Of a stretch of DNA of 64,000 nt, positions 44,436 through 57,736 are shown in pieces. A program made the translations under genes and the position numbers. How positions within the stretch are numbered: the first letter of the stretch is position 1; each line of letters begins with the position of its first letter. Origin of the DNA: Blumeriella jaapii (taxonomy: Eukaryota > Ascomycota > Leotiomycetes > Helotiales > Drepanopezizaceae); contig VWND01000073.1 of assembly GCA_009599575.1 (NCBI GenBank), positions 1,488,001 through 1,552,000 on the forward strand, read 5' to 3'. A model generated the notes under the pieces. That model was not told where the DNA came from. It made no database searches and saw only the letters and a program-made list of their open reading frames with translations.

Positions 44436-46190
44436 CTAACAGTTATTATACCTCACGCCCCGGCGTCCCAGCTCCTTCCGGCCAACCGGCTCCTCCGGCC
44501 ACACCCAGCCGCGCGCCCTCTTGGCCTCCCTCTTCTCCGCCAGCTGCGGCTCGGGGATCCACTCGTCCTTGGGGAGGCACTTCCTCCGCGTGCCCTCCGC
44601 CGGCGCGCCAATGTCGGAGCTCCAGCCCGGCTGGCCCGGCAGCACGTCGTCGCGGGCGAGCATGTGCAGGTACCACAGCGCCAGCAGCGCCGTCATCCGC
44701 TGCGGCCGCTCCGGCACGACGGGCTCGTCCAGCTCGCCCTCGAGGCCGAAGCTGTGCTCGGCGCTCGCGTACGCGTACGCGGCCGGAGCCGGGGCCGGAG
44801 CCGGGGCCGGGGACGCGGCCGCGAGCGGCACGGTCTGGATCTCGAGGTAGCCAAAGTGCGGCACGGCGTCGGCGCCGTTGCGCACGACGACGAGCTCGAT
44901 CTCGGTCAGCAGGAAGCCGTAGCGGCAGCCGTGCTCGCGCATGCAGCGGTGCAGATGCGCCAGGCCGCGCAAATACTCGACCCTGCGCTGGGCGCCCTCG
45001 ACCCGCATGCCTGTGTTCCAGCGGTCAAAGGAGCGCACCAGGCCGACCACGCGGCCCTGGCCCGGCCGCCCGTGGCCCAGCAGCGGCGCGGCGTCGTCGG
45101 CGTAGTTCGACACGAAGCTCGGCTCGGCGCCGGGCGTGCTGCTCTTGGGCGCGGCCCGCATGGCCAGGTGTCGGCGCCCCAGCGTCAGCGAGAGGGCCGC
45201 GTTGAGCTTGGTGCCGTAGAAGGCGCTGTAGATGCGGCGCAGCTCGGCCTCCGTCTCGGGCTGCGACGAGGTGCGTGGCGGCGTCGGCAGCGTCGCCGAC
45301 GGGACCTGGATGTGGAGGAGGGCCTCGAGGCCGGGGATCGCGGCGATGCTCGTCGCGTTGAAGGCCGTCCAGGGCCGGATCTGGCGCACATCCCACCAGA
45401 AGTGCTTGCTGTGGCCGTCGCGGACGTGCAAGTGGAGCTGCCGGACGAGGGCCGGCGCCGGGTTGGGCGAGGTCAGATAGGCCATCATGGAGCTGCTGGC
45501 CCCATCGACGACGGGCGAGAGCGTCGTCTCGTCGAGGCCGATGCCTGGCGGCTGAGGGGAGGGAGCGCGTGGCGGCATGGAGAAGCTGGCCGGGCTGAAG
45601 GTCTCGCTCCGGCCGTGGGTGGCCGAGGGCGTGTAGCTGGCCATCGGACGGTAGCTGGGAAAGCCGTTTCGCCCGAGCATCTGGGGGTCCAGGAGATCAG
45701 CACTCGATGCTCGTCGCTCACCCCCGATGCTGCTGGTGTCGTGGCGCGCCGTGACGGCGAGAGACGAGCACAAGGTCGACATCGGCCGAGCGTGCGATGG
45801 AAACCAGTCCGGGCGCGCGAAGGGGACGACCGGCTCCGGATTCGTGTAGCTTCTCGTGTGGAACGGCGGGAAGCTGGCCGTCGACTGGATCGTCTGGGAC
45901 CGGCTGCTGGGGAGCTTCCTAGCTCGCCGGGGAGGCGAGGGGATTGCTTGGTCCTGATCCCGGATCTTGGGCAGCAACAGCGGGCCATGGTGTCTGATGG
46001 GCGACCTGGCTGGGCTGGTCAACTGGGTGTCGACGGACTCGGGCGAGGACCCGTGAGAGAAGATGGAGGCGCGCGAGTCGGAACGGCCGTGGTCCATGTG
46101 ATAGGAAGCCCTGTTCAGAGCGCCCTCGAAGGAGAAGTCTGGGGGCGTGACCGGGCCTGCTCCGAAGGAACAGGAGTAGTCGACCGACAT
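44436..46190 (-). CDS. Conserved fungal protein of unknown function (584 aa)
   Basis: Single exon on the minus strand, ATG at 46188-46190. Residues 1-235 are disordered-looking and rich in Ser, Pro and Arg. Residues about 240-584 are the conserved part: HFWWDVRQIRPWTAFNATSI (263-282), FYGTKLNAALSLTLGRRHLAMRA, VVGLVRSFDRWNTGMR, REHGCRYGFLLTEIELVVVR (418-437), MTALLALWYLHMLA, and EKREAKRARGWVWPEEP near the end. I recall this arrangement from many Pezizomycotina genomes, often labelled sialidase without basis; no sialidase Asp-box is present. The YGFLLTEIELVVVR part and the size suggest an enzyme-like or kinase-like fold, not proven. An Ala/Pro run (457-473) is a lineage-specific insertion. A long plus-strand frame opposite is a GC-rich shadow. 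Confidence 0.82.
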   Translation of the reverse strand: MSVDYSCSFGAGPVTPPDFSFEGALNRASYHMDHGRSDSRASIFSHGSSPESVDTQLTSPARSPIRHHGPLLLPKIRDQDQAIPSPPRRARKLPSSRSQTIQSTASFPPFHTRSYTNPEPVVPFARPDWFPSHARPMSTLCSSLAVTARHDTSSIGGERRASSADLLDPQMLGRNGFPSYRPMASYTPSATHGRSETFSPASFSMPPRAPSPQPPGIGLDETTLSPVVDGASSSMMAYLTSPNPAPALVRQLHLHVRDGHSKHFWWDVRQIRPWTAFNATSIAAIPGLEALLHIQVPSATLPTPPRTSSQPETEAELRRIYSAFYGTKLNAALSLTLGRRHLAMRAAPKSSTPGAEPSFVSNYADDAAPLLGHGRPGQGRVVGLVRSFDRWNTGMRVEGAQRRVEYLRGLAHLHRCMREHGCRYGFLLTEIELVVVRNGADAVPHFGYLEIQTVPLAAASPAPAPAPAPAAYAYASAEHSFGLEGELDEPVVPERPQRMTALLALWYLHMLARDDVLPGQPGWSSDIGAPAEGTRRKCLPKDEWIPEPQLAEKREAKRARGWVWPEEPVGRKELGRRGVRYNNC

Positions 46191-46920
46191 CTTGCCTGCT
46201 TCCAGACTGACAGCCCACGATGTGAGCCGGTGTGTATCAACGGGGCTCGTGGCTCACTCACGCAGAAATGATCTCCCGCGGACGCTGAGGTTGGTTTGTC
46301 TGAGAAGCACTATCGATTATGAGACGAGGAGGCCAGCTCCCGGTGTTGACTTCTCCCCGAGGAAGAAGGCAAGAAGATTCGTAGGCAGTACAGCTCGTCC
46401 AAGACGTGGGCGTTGTGAAAATGGAACCCGGACCAGAGATGAAGAGGTGAGGTGGACAGGAGACGGCGTTGTTGCTCTATCGAATGATGTCGACCAACAC
46501 GTCCCGAGGCGACAGGCCGATACTTATGCTCCTTGCGACAAGAAACGGCACCGGCCAATCCCTTTGGGCCATTCCCAGGGCCATGCGAGTCTCAGTCAGG
46601 GTGAAACGCGGCAGAGCGCGAGGGCTCCCGACAATGCGATGTAAAGAGCCGGGCTGACTTCTTGGTCGGGCCCAGATGGGCCATTTGGTAGGCCAAACCG
46701 GACAGCCGCTGCACCCAAGATCAGAGCACGCATTACAGACATTCTATCTACCTGCACCTCTTCTGACTCATATCAAAGGCAGCTGTCTACCCTGGAGCGT
46801 GCAGCAGCAGTAGCTTCTTGCTCGAAGACTTGCAAAGAGCAGAATCAAGAACCCAGATTGTGCCAAAAAGGCAGCGCGTTAACGCGTCGACTCGTAACAC
46901 ACCCAAATTTACAAGTCATA

Positions 46921-47008
46921 AACACACACACATACTGTAAATACACAGATACACAAATACACACACACACACACACCATATACATAACAAACAAACAAAC
47001 AAACGAAC
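46921..47008 (+). repeat. CA and ACAA microsatellites
   Basis: Interrupted (CA)n and (ACAA)n runs with ATACACA blocks. Confidence 0.8.
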
Positions 47009-47370
47009 AGCTTAGCCGAAAGATACGCGAGTACACACATAAGCGAGAGCCCGGACCATGACACCCCACCCAAGCTTCACGAGGCGCCCGCGTCACCTCG
47101 ACCAGCCAGCCAGCCCATGGGAGAATTCTCGTAACGCCAGCTCTTGCTGGGACCTTGCTCTCACCCACCTCACGATTACTATATACGGTACATACATACG
47201 GTATGTACAAACCTCGAGCCGCTGCGGCGCTGCGAGTGTTGGCGACCGGCGGCTCCTCAGATTGGGAAATGAAACCGAGAGCCGCGCATCGCAAGCGCCA
47301 GCATCACCACACAGCCGACCTCGAAGCGCCCTCGAGAATGCTGTTGCACGGGAGAGGATTTGTGCAAGGA

Positions 47371-47420
47371 GGTACTGTACAGTACAGTACAGTACAGTAT
47401 ATACAGTACAGAACTGTACT
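47371..47420 (+). repeat. Self-complementary GTACA repeat
   Basis: Five tandem AGTAC/GTACA units flanked by TACTGTAC and GTACAGAACTGTAC; the block could form a hairpin or cruciform. Confidence 0.75.
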
Positions 47421-47889
47421 TTACGTGACCTTTCTTTGTTGTCTCTGAGGCCCACCAGCCCCACGCGTGTCAAGGTCGTGTTCAGCGACAACCTCGCTTC
47501 GCGCCCCTGATTGGTTTGTCAACACTGTCAACACGCGCGCCGGCAAACGAGAGATCCCTGGTGCGCTGCAGCCGGGAGACAAGGGGAGAAAGACGGCTGT
47601 CTATGCCTATTGGTCCTCGGTCCTGAGCAGATGGTTTGGGGATCGTCCGTCTCACAAAGCTGTGACTCATTATCTTTTTTTATCGAGCACTAGGGCACGT
47701 TGACGTACTGTGCAGTGTACAAATGGAGAAGTTTAGATAAGATCCAAGCTGATAATCATAATATTAATATTAAAGTTCTTTAACGTCTGGAGGGGGCAGT
47801 GAAACTGCGCAACCTGAAGCCTTCCGTAGATCATTGGAAATGCGCTAAGCTAAGGATGTTTACAGAATTAAAAAGTTAGTCAAGAGAAA

Positions 47890-48424
<535 letters not shown>

Positions 48425-48745
48425 GATTTTCGTTTGGCGGAATAGCGCAGTTTGCCCATACTGCTATCCTAGGACCTTCCAGTATGATAAACCTCGTACA
48501 ATCCAGAAGAATGGGATAAGGTAGTTCTTGAGATCGGAGATATATTATTTTAAAAAAGTAAAGGTTTTAGAAAAGTTTAAGTACAAATTGTGCGGGTCCG
48601 TGCCTTTAGTTTCGCTTAAAACCTCAGGCCATAATAAATCCTTTTCTAAAAAGTTTTTGTTCCGAAAGCTTTTAAATATAAAAATCAAACTTAAAAAGCT
48701 AAAATTTGCAAAAGCAAGAATTTTTAAAAAGACATTGGTATATAA
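48425..48745. other. Border sequence, decayed repeat of unknown type
   Basis: The first roughly 100 bp are ordinary; from about 48540 the text is AT-rich with a decayed look and is the target of element C2. No gene recognised. Confidence 0.5.
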
Positions 48746-48984
48746 TGTAACGGCCCGGCCTTTCGGCTGTTCGGCTTTCGGCAATTCAGCCTTCCGTTAC
48801 ATTTCTGGCGTAGCGCCAGGGCCAGGGGGTTCTACAGTGTATATAGTTCGCCCTGGAAGCTTTCTTCCTTTCAGCTCTTTGTCTGTATCTTAAAAGAAAT
48901 ATATAAGATTCGTCACACTATACAAACCCTTCGTTCGGAATAACGTCGTATTATTGATTATTAATTATTAATTATTAATTTTAT
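48746..48984 (+). mobile_element. Element C2: 5' LTR and start of interior, cut by B2
   Basis: LTR 48746-48917 (172 bp, same length as C1) and 67 bp of interior with the CCCTTCGTTCGGAATAACG text of C1, then the B2 LTR. The first roughly 115 bp are almost identical to C1; from about 48855 on, transitions appear (CTGGAAGCTTTC, TTAAAAG). The rest of C2 should lie beyond B2, outside the window. Confidence 0.85.
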
Positions 48985-49299
48985 TGTAAAAGTAGGTAAG
49001 AAAACCAGACTGATACGGCCACATGTCGGTGGGTAAGATAATCTAGGGAATCCCTAGAAAAAACTGAAAAAAGAAAAAGAAAAATAAGTAAAAGTATGAA
49101 TTAAACTGCGTGCTTATAATACTATTTAAAAAGGTGCTTTGCTTTTATATCTGTTGAAAGTAGTTAATAGCAGAGGGTTTCGAAAAGGTCCATGCCTCGA
49201 CTATAGCTAAAATTACCAACTTTTATTAATACAAAATATTATCGTTTTATATTTTGTTTTAAATAATATACGTAATCGTTTTTGACTACGATTAAAAAA

Positions 49300-51043
49300 A
49301 ACATAATTCTAATAAATGCAATTTAGTTTATTTTATATAATTTAAAAATTAATTAATTAAAAACCGAACTTCTTAGCTTTATACTTTTTCGGTTTTTTAA
49401 TCCGTTTTTGGCCTTTTTACTATTGGCTTTTGCGGAGAAATAGCGTTTCGCTTATCGTTTAAATTATTTTATTTATTTTGCTTTTTTAAAAAATAGTTCG
49501 ATAAAATATTAATCGAAATATCGTTTAAATTTACGAACGTTTTAATAATTTTTTCGTCGATAATATTATTAAATATCGCCGCGACGAATGCTTTTTACAA
49601 TTTTTTTACGTAAATAATAAATTCCAGCTTTTAAACGTGGTTTTACGCTTTGTAAAAAGCGCTGAAAATTTTTGTATTAAAATCGTAAAAATAATCGATT
49701 AATTCGTCGTAATTAAAACCGATTAACGCTTTTGCTTCGCGTAAGATTAATAAATCGGATTACGATTGTTTGCCGACGAATGCTTTTAAAAAGGCTTCGA
49801 AGCTTGTAAAAAAAATTATTTTACGAAATAATTCGGAAATAATCGTTTGCAATCGAAACTACCGAAAGTGCTGTGATTGCTTTCGCCGTAATACAAATAA
49901 TATCAGATTGCTTATTAAAACGTCGTTTTCGAAATAATTTTTGTATTTTTACGCCGTATAATTATTCGAATAAATTAATATCGCGCCGTCGGTTTTTTAG
50001 GTTTTAAATTTAACGAAAACCTTTTGTTTAATCGAAAAGCTGATAGAAATTATTTTATTTTTTATTTCGTAGTTTTCGGTTTCGTAATCCGATAAAATAG
50101 CCGAGGCTATTGTTTTAAACGCGCTGAAATACGAAAAAGCTGGGCTTTTTTAAATGGTTTTAATTAATTTAGCGTCGTGGTATAATTGCAAATAAGCTTC
50201 GATTATTTTCGAATTATATGCGAATGCAAGCAGAACGTAATAATCGAAAATAGCGTCGATAAAATTTTCGATTTTTTTTTTTTTTTTAAAAATCGGCGAT
50301 ATCGAATTTTATAATCGTAATACGGTCGGAATCAGCGAAACCTAAAGCGATCGGAACGTTAAAATATGTTATAAAACGGCAGTTTCCAAAGTTCCGAATA
50401 ATTAAAACAGCGAAGTAAAGGCCGGAATGCATTTTAAAAGCTTATTAAATAAAATTGTAAAGCATATTAGCGAAAAAAGCTATAAGCGCTTTTTGAGTTT
50501 TAACCAGCCGAAAATAATACTTGTATATAACTATTTTTTTTTTATAAAATATAATAATAGCTTGTTTTTTCCGTTATAAAACTTTATATAATTAACAAAT
50601 TCGTAATTTAATTCAGATAAATTTTAAAATATATTTTCGGTCGAAAAGCTAAAAAAGTCGGCTTTTGAAAATATTCGTTATTTTTATTTTTCTACGTTTT
50701 AGTCGAGTTTTATAATCGCGTTAAAAGTTTTAAAGTCCGTTTTGAAATTTGCGTAGCCTAAATAAATTTTAATACGCGCTTAAATAATTTTCGCAGTTTT
50801 TTGTCGAAATATAAACTGGTTATTAAAATTAATTTCGAATACGTTGTAATCCGAATTTTTAATAGCAGCGAATCGATTAGCAAAGCCGATAACGTCGATT
50901 TTTTTTGTAATTAAATCGTAATACGCCGCGTAATAGCGTACGTAAAAATGGCAGAATTTGCCGTTTTTTTTAGCGTTAACGTTATTCGTAAAAACGAAAT
51001 TAAGAAATCGAAGTTTTTTAGCGAAAAAAAGCTCGAATAAAAA
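49300..51043 (-). pseudogene. B2 copy of the family-B third open region, 3' part
   Basis: Aligns with B1 2390-4130 on the same strand. More stops than B1; no open frame over 60 codons is left. Useful mainly for aligning with B1 to infer which changes are decay. Confidence 0.55.
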
Positions 51044-51456
51044 TGTCAGGAACCAATATCACGTGTATAAGTCAGATGATCCGCCAAGACCTTCTGTCTT
51101 TTACCAATCCTCGAATAGTATTTTCTGCGGATAGACCGTAGGGGCCGGATAATGCTGTGGAGGCTGGAAATAATATTTAAATAAAATATTTTATAAAAAT
51201 AATTGCTAAGAAACCAGTTATTAGAGTTATATTAAGAAAAATAAAAAAAGGTCGGGATAAAGGCTAAAAAAGTATATTAAATAAAATTCGCCTGGTTTTC
51301 TGAAAAATACTTTTTTCGAAAGCTTTATTTTTTCTTTTGTATTTATATACGCTTTTTATTAAAAATATAAAAGATAAAAATCAATTTAATTATTAACCCA
51401 ATTTTATTTGAGTTTTATTATTTGAATTAGTGTTTTTCTGTTTTTTAATTCTTACA
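51044..51456 (+). repeat. D1 5' LTR, 413 bp
   Basis: First roughly 130 bp intact (TGTCAGGAACCAATATCACG, GGGGCCGGATAATGCTG), then strongly AT-shifted. Confidence 0.87.
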
Positions 51457-51699
51457 TTCTGATTTTTTTATTTATCGGAACGGCAGTTCGATATTATTAA
51501 AACAATCTTTTATTATATTATTATATTTATATCGTTATTATCGATATTATAGCTTTTCGCATTCGCAGCGAATAAGCATTTTCAGCTATTTAAAAAGATT
51601 CAGCGCTTTCGGCTGTTTAAAAAAACCTCGTATTATCGTCCCTTTTGACGTTACCAGTTTTATTAAGAATCGAAAATACTCCATTATCAAAACGCGACG

Positions 51700-53130
51700 A
51701 CTTTCCAACTTTTTCTATCGAAAAAATTATTAAAAAAGGCCACGCTTAAAACAATTCGAAAAAATCTTTTATCGAAACTTTAATTTATCTGACTGATAAA
51801 CGAATCCGCGCCGAATAAAAAAAAAACGATAAACGTAAAAGAATAAAAAAAATACGAATTAAAAAAAAATAAAAAAAAATAAAAAAAAAAATCTACGAAA
51901 TAATCAAAAAACTCGAAAAAACCAAAAAACGCCGAAACGAATTCCGAAAAAAGATTAAACAATTTCAACGAAAATTTAACGCTTTCGAAAATATCGAAAA
52001 AAAGGTTTTTATATTTTTTAATATCGCTTCAATTAAAAAAAAAACAGAAAATAATTTAAGCCGGCAATTACTATAAGATATCTTCGAAGCATTACGATAA
52101 TAATATTTATTAAAAACGATTTAACATTTTTTTTTAAATATATTATACTTTTTGTAAAAAACATAGCGAATTCGAGCCGAAAAGCATCAAAAATAAAAGA
52201 TTTTTTAATATATCGAAAAAAAAATACTAAAAAAGCTTAATTTTTTATTCGGCGTGCAAAGCGAAGTTTCCGCCAAGATAAAAAAGTAATATTCTATACT
52301 AATTAAAAAAAAATTAACGCCTGTGTTTTAGCTTTCGACGATAAAATAAAAAGAAAATAAACCAATACGAACGACGTTTTACGAATATTCGAATTATATA
52401 AAACGATTTTAAAAAATAAATATTAGACTTTCTAATAAATGCGAAAAATCGAAAAATCGCGGCTTCGAATTTATACGATAAAGCGAAGCAAAAAAAATAT
52501 AAATTAATTAACGATTTCGTTGCTTATTTAAATAATTTCGAATAGCAGTTGCAAATAATAAACGATGCGATTAAAAAAAAAATGCTTTTCGCAAAATTCC
52601 GATTTATTTTTCGAAAAAAAATTATTAAACGAAGCAATACTGCAATTATAAATTCGCATAAAAAATTAATATTAATCGCTCGTCGTATCGAAAATGCTAA
52701 TAAAATTATCAACGACGAAACGAAAAATAATAAACGACGAAACGAGCGTAAAAAAAAAAAAAAAAAAAAAAAGATTTATATTTACGATTAAAACTTAAAA
52801 GCTAAAATAAATATATACCGTTTTCGATTCGAAAATACGTTATAAAAAAAAAAACGAAAGCGAAAAAACGATAATTCTAACAAAATCCTTTGGAATTCTA
52901 GAATTTTTAACGATTTTTTTTACTTTTCGAAATATAATCGCTGCTAAAAAAAAAAGCATCGCATAGCCAATTGTTTAAAAATCGAATATTATAAATATAA
53001 TAAAAAAGAATATATAACTTTAAACTGTCCCGAAGCTAATAAATCTAAAAATTCGGGAAAAGCTTCCGCTCGATTTTAATTTCGTTGCTGCTAATAAAAT
53101 CGAGCAAAAAAAAAAAGCAGAAAATAATAA
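51700..53130 (+). pseudogene. D1 gag remnant with destroyed zinc knuckle
   Basis: Lys-rich decayed gag. At 52981-53034 the text EYYKYNKKEYITLNCPEA stands where a CCHC zinc knuckle (C-x2-C-x4-H-x4-C) is expected; both first Cys and the His are now Tyr, and only the last Cys remains. TGT-to-TAT and CAT-to-TAT are exactly the changes made by the decay seen elsewhere. Confidence 0.65.
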
Positions 53131-53149
53131 TTTTAATCGAAATTAAAAA

Positions 53150-55020
53150 AGTTATAAGCGAAATTCGTACGAAACGAGCTTTTATCGACTGCGGCGCGGA
53201 AAAAAATTGCGTAATCCAAAAGTTATTAATTAAATATAAATAAAAACCAATTTAAAAACGTATTAATTTATTTACGATTAAAAAAAAAAAAGTAATTATT
53301 TACGGCACGCATACGCAATTTATTCGCGCTATTAATAATTATAAAATAATTAAAAAAATACAAAGCGATTTCGTGGCTTGCGATATAAATATTCTAAAGG
53401 TTTTATTTATTTTAAAATTCTTTTGGTTGCGAAATATCGACCCCGTTATAAGCTTTCGAGCTAAATCGTGGCGATATTTAATCGAACGCTTACAGCTTAA
53501 TTTCGTTATAATTAAACGTTTTAAAAAAAAATCCAAAAAAAAACAAGCGTTTTGTATCGTTTTAAAAAAAGCTACTGAAAAACAGCATTAATTACCTTTT
53601 AAATACGACGATTACGCCGACGTGTTCGACGATACCGCCGCGGTTATCCTAGCTTTTTATTATTTTATAAAGCATCGAATAAATTTCGCGAAAAAAAAAA
53701 ACCTTTTTTAAAAACTAATTTATTTTTTATCGGAATTTGAATTCACCGAATTACGCGAATATTTCGATTCGAGCTTAAAAAAAAACTGGATAAAAAAATC
53801 TATTAACCTTGCCGGCGCACCGATAATATTTATACCGAAAAAAAACGGAAATTTACGATTATACGTCGATTATAAAAATCTAAACGCAATTACGGTTAAA
53901 AATCGAACTTTTTTATTTTTTATAAGCGAAATTTTGGATCGTTTGAAAAAAGCTAAAATATTTATTAAACTAGATTTTATTTAAGCGTACCATCGCCTTC
54001 GAATAAAAAAAAAAAATAAATAAAAAACTGCGTTTCGCATTCGTTACGAATATTTCGAATACTGCGTATTACTTTTCGGCCTTTCGAACGCATCAGCAAT
54101 CTTCCAAGCGTATATTAATTAAGTTTTAGTCGGTTTAATAAATATTACGTGTATAATTTATTTCGACGATATTTTAATATTTTCCGAAAACTCCGACGAT
54201 TATATAAACGCGATAAAAAAAGTTTTCGAAAAACTTCGTATTAATAAATTTTACGAAAATCTGAAAAAATATATTTTCGATACAAATACGATTAAGTTTC
54301 TAAGCTTCGTCGTTATTTCTACGAGAATTAAAATAGACCCAAAGAAAATAAATAATATTCGGAAATAGCCCCTTTTTATTACGTAGCGAAATATTTAAAT
54401 ATTTTTAAGTTTTATTAATTTTTATAAACGTTTTATTAAAAACTACGCTAAGCTTTGCCGATTTATTACAGATTTTCTAAAAAAAATGCAACGAAGAAAA
54501 ATATCGGGCCTTTTTCGTTTTCTATTCGAAGCGAAGCTCGCTTTTTTACTTTTAAAAGAAAAGTTTTACTAAGCACCGATTTTACGTTATTTCGATTTTC
54601 GATTAAAAATCCAAATCGAAACAAACGCTTCGAAATTCGCTATAAGCGGAATATTATTTTAATTATTCGAGAAAAATGCGAAGGCACGTTAGCATCCTAT
54701 CGCATATTATTCGAAAAAGCTTTTTTTTATAAAACAAAAATACGAGATTTACGACGCTAAGCTAATAGCTATAATTTACGTTTTTAAATAATAAAGCTAA
54801 TATTTACGTAGCGCTTCCGACGTTATTATTATACGTATAAATTATTATAATTTAAAATACTTTTTTACGAAAAAACGTTTAAACGGACGCTAAGCGAAAT
54901 AGGCCGACGAGCTAGTTAAATACGATTTTGCAATCGAATATAAAACAGAAGTTTTTAATCCGGCGGATAATCTTTTTCGCCGGCCAAATTTAAAAGAAAA
55001 TTTAAAAAAAATAATAAACA
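53150..55020 (+). pseudogene. D1 protease, RT and RNase H remnant
   Basis: Protease: TRAFIDCGAEKN at about 53.18 kb (D-C-G-A where D-S-G-A is usual). RT: IPKKNGNLRLYVDYKNLN (about 53.83 kb), FIKLDFI, then CIIYFDDILIFSEN (about 54.16 kb) with both catalytic Asp still present, and INFYKRFIKNYAKL. RNase H follows at 54.5-55.0 kb. Many stops. Confidence 0.72.
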
Positions 55021-55399
55021 ATTATTTACGTTATATCGTAAACTAAAATTAGCTTATTTAAAAAATTTTAAAATGTTTTTCGCAATAAAAACACGCCTAA
55101 AATCAAAGCATAAACCATTTCGCGCCGATTAGTATTCGAAGCTTTTGTTAACGAAATTAAAAAATAAAAAGCAAGCGGAAAAAAGCCAAATAAAAAGCTT
55201 TTTCGCCGGATTATTTTTTGCTAATATTATTAATTGCAAATAATATATACTACGAAGCGTAGCCGCTGTATTATTATAATCCGAAACGGTTAATAACGAG
55301 CTAGCAAAACCGATTTATAAAACTATTTTTAAATTGCAAAAATCTGATTTTTTTATATTATAAAAAACGTACGAATCGGCCTCGCAAAACAATCGAGCC

Positions 55400-56760
55400 G
55401 GATTCGAAAAATATTAGCGTATAAATTAAAATAAATTACTACGTTACAAAAAACGTACGTATATTCCGAATAAAAGCGTTATTAAAAGCGAAATATTAAA
55501 AATTAATTACGACGATCCGACCGCCGGCTATTAAAATTTTCGGCGAACGCTAAAACTGGTCGAAAAAAGTATTTCTGGCCTGGTTTATAAGGCGACGTAA
55601 AGCGTTACGTTAATACGTATAAAAAATACTAAAAAAGCAAATTTAAAAAGCACCGATTTTATAGCGAATTAGCTTTTTTTTCGATTTTTACAAAATTTTA
55701 AAAAAAAAAATTATAAATTTTATTACGAATTTATTTTTTAATAAAAAACGAAATCGTATTTACGATTCGATATTCGTTATAATAAATCGATATACGAAAC
55801 TGTCGAAATATATACCGATATAAAAAACGATTTCAGCCCTAGATTTAGCTAAGATATTTATATAATACGTTTACAAAAATTTTGGCTGTTTTAAAAAAAT
55901 TATTATAAACAAAAAATTAGTTTTTATTAGTAAATTCTGGTTTTTAATAATATTTTATTTATAAATACAACGTCGATTAAACACCGCTTTTTATTTTTAA
56001 ACCGATAGCCAAACGAAACGTTAAAATTAAATTTTAAAATTTTATTTTCGCACGTATTACGATTATCGACAAAACGATTAGGCTACGAAGCTTGCTTTAG
56101 CCGAGTTTACGTATAATAATTCGATACACGTTTTTACGGATTTTATTTTTTTTCGCATATTATACGGCTTTTATTTAAAACTTGGCAGCAACGTCGAAAG
56201 CGACGTCGTAAAAAAAAAAATACCGTCAGCGAAAAAACGAATTAAAATATTACAAAAAAAAAAAAAAATATTTAATAAAAAGCTAAAAAAAGCCAACGCG
56301 AATTATAAAAGGTTTTACGACGCTAAATACAAAAAAACTAAATTTCAAATAAGCGATAAAATATTATTATCGATTAAAAACCTTCGATAGCTGCGATTTT
56401 TTCGAAAGCTTTTAAATAAATATTTAAAACTTTTTAAAATTAAGCGAATTATATACAAGCACGGCTAAGTTTATTAATTCGAGCTTTTTTTTTAATATCG
56501 TATTTACGATATTTTCTACGTTTTCTTATTAAAACCTTAGTAAGGTCGGAACGATACCGAGCCGAAAAATAATATAATAAAATTTTAAAAACCCGAAAAA
56601 TATAAAATTAAATTAATATAAATTTACAAAAATACAAAAAAAAAAACCGATATTATTTAATGCGATAAAAAAGCTATTTATTAAGCGAAAACTTTTAAAA
56701 GCCAAAAAACTATTTTACGAACGCAAAAAAAAAAATTATAAAAAAATATTTAAAAAATAC
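55400..56760 (+). pseudogene. D1 integrase remnant
   Basis: Decayed text in the place of integrase; the C-terminal end near 56.34-56.45 kb (FQISDKILLSIKNLR) matches the DKVLLSTKNLR-type motif of Ty3 integrases. A following Lys-rich tail may be a former chromodomain but is too damaged to call. Confidence 0.55.
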
Positions 56761-56849
56761 GATAAATAATAACAACGGAATAACAACGAATACGCGTCGT
56801 AAAAGCAAAAAAAAAAAAAAAAAAAAACATTTAAAAAATTTTAAAACCG

Positions 56850-57702
56850 CCGCTAAGCTAATTTATTTTTATCGTTATTTTTTTTTTTTATTTTTTTCGC
56901 TATTTTTTTTTAAATTCGAAAGCAGCGGCAAATTAAAAAAATTAATATTAAACGAATTTGCAAAATATTCGATTTATTTTAATTAAAGCTTTTATAATAG
57001 CCGTAATCGAATTTTAAATTGCAATTACGATATTTTCGTAAAAATCCAGAATTTAATTTAATTAATTAAAATAAATCCGAACGACGTTTTCGAAACGTCG
57101 AAAAATACGTTTTATATTAGCGTCGTTAAAAAAAAAAGCCGGCGCAGCCAAGACTTTTAAAACAGCAGCAGCCGCCAAACCGGCAAAAACGGACGCAGCA
57201 GCAGCAGCGGCAGCCCGAGCCGCGGCGCGATTCGTACGATTTTCGATTATTATAAAAGCCGAAGCGTTACTTTTTTTTAAACGATTTATATAAGCGTCGT
57301 AAATAATAAAATCGATAAAAATTTTAATAAAAGCTTTGGCTTCGGCAATAAAAAAAAAAAAAACGGCAGCGGCGATAATAATATCGAAACGATTTATAAA
57401 ATCGTTAAAATCCGCGAAAAGTATTTGCGCTTCGGTAGCGCGTGCGGCAAAAACTTATAGTTAATTAAAAGCGAATTCGAATAAAAATCTAAAAGATTTA
57501 TAAAAAAGTATTAAATATACGAAGCTTTACAGCGGTTGCATTTCACGCTGAAAAGCTCGAAAACGCAAAAAAACAAAAAGGCCGTTATAATATTTTCGCG
57601 TAAAATCAAACGGGCGCACCGAAAGCAAATAAAAATTAAAAGCATTTTAAAAATTCGCGGCGAACGCGGCGAAAAGCAATTAATTAAAAAAAAAAAAAGC
57701 TA

Positions 57703-57736
<34 letters not shown>

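Larger units (their letters stand above)
46191..47889. other. Intergenic region before the right repeat block
   Basis: No convincing gene in 1.7 kb. Holds CA/CAAA repeats (46921-47008) and a GTACA repeat (47371-47420). Open frames of up to 150 codons on both strands lack recognisable content. Confidence 0.5.

Noticed and set aside
44430..46271. 613-codon plus-strand frame opposite the 584-aa gene
   Set aside because: High-GC third positions of the minus-strand gene keep the antisense frame open; its text is Arg/Ala/Gly-rich and has no recognisable motif, while the minus strand reads as a conserved protein.
47371..47420. Replication origin
   Set aside because: Palindromic repeats alone are no evidence for an origin in a filamentous fungus.
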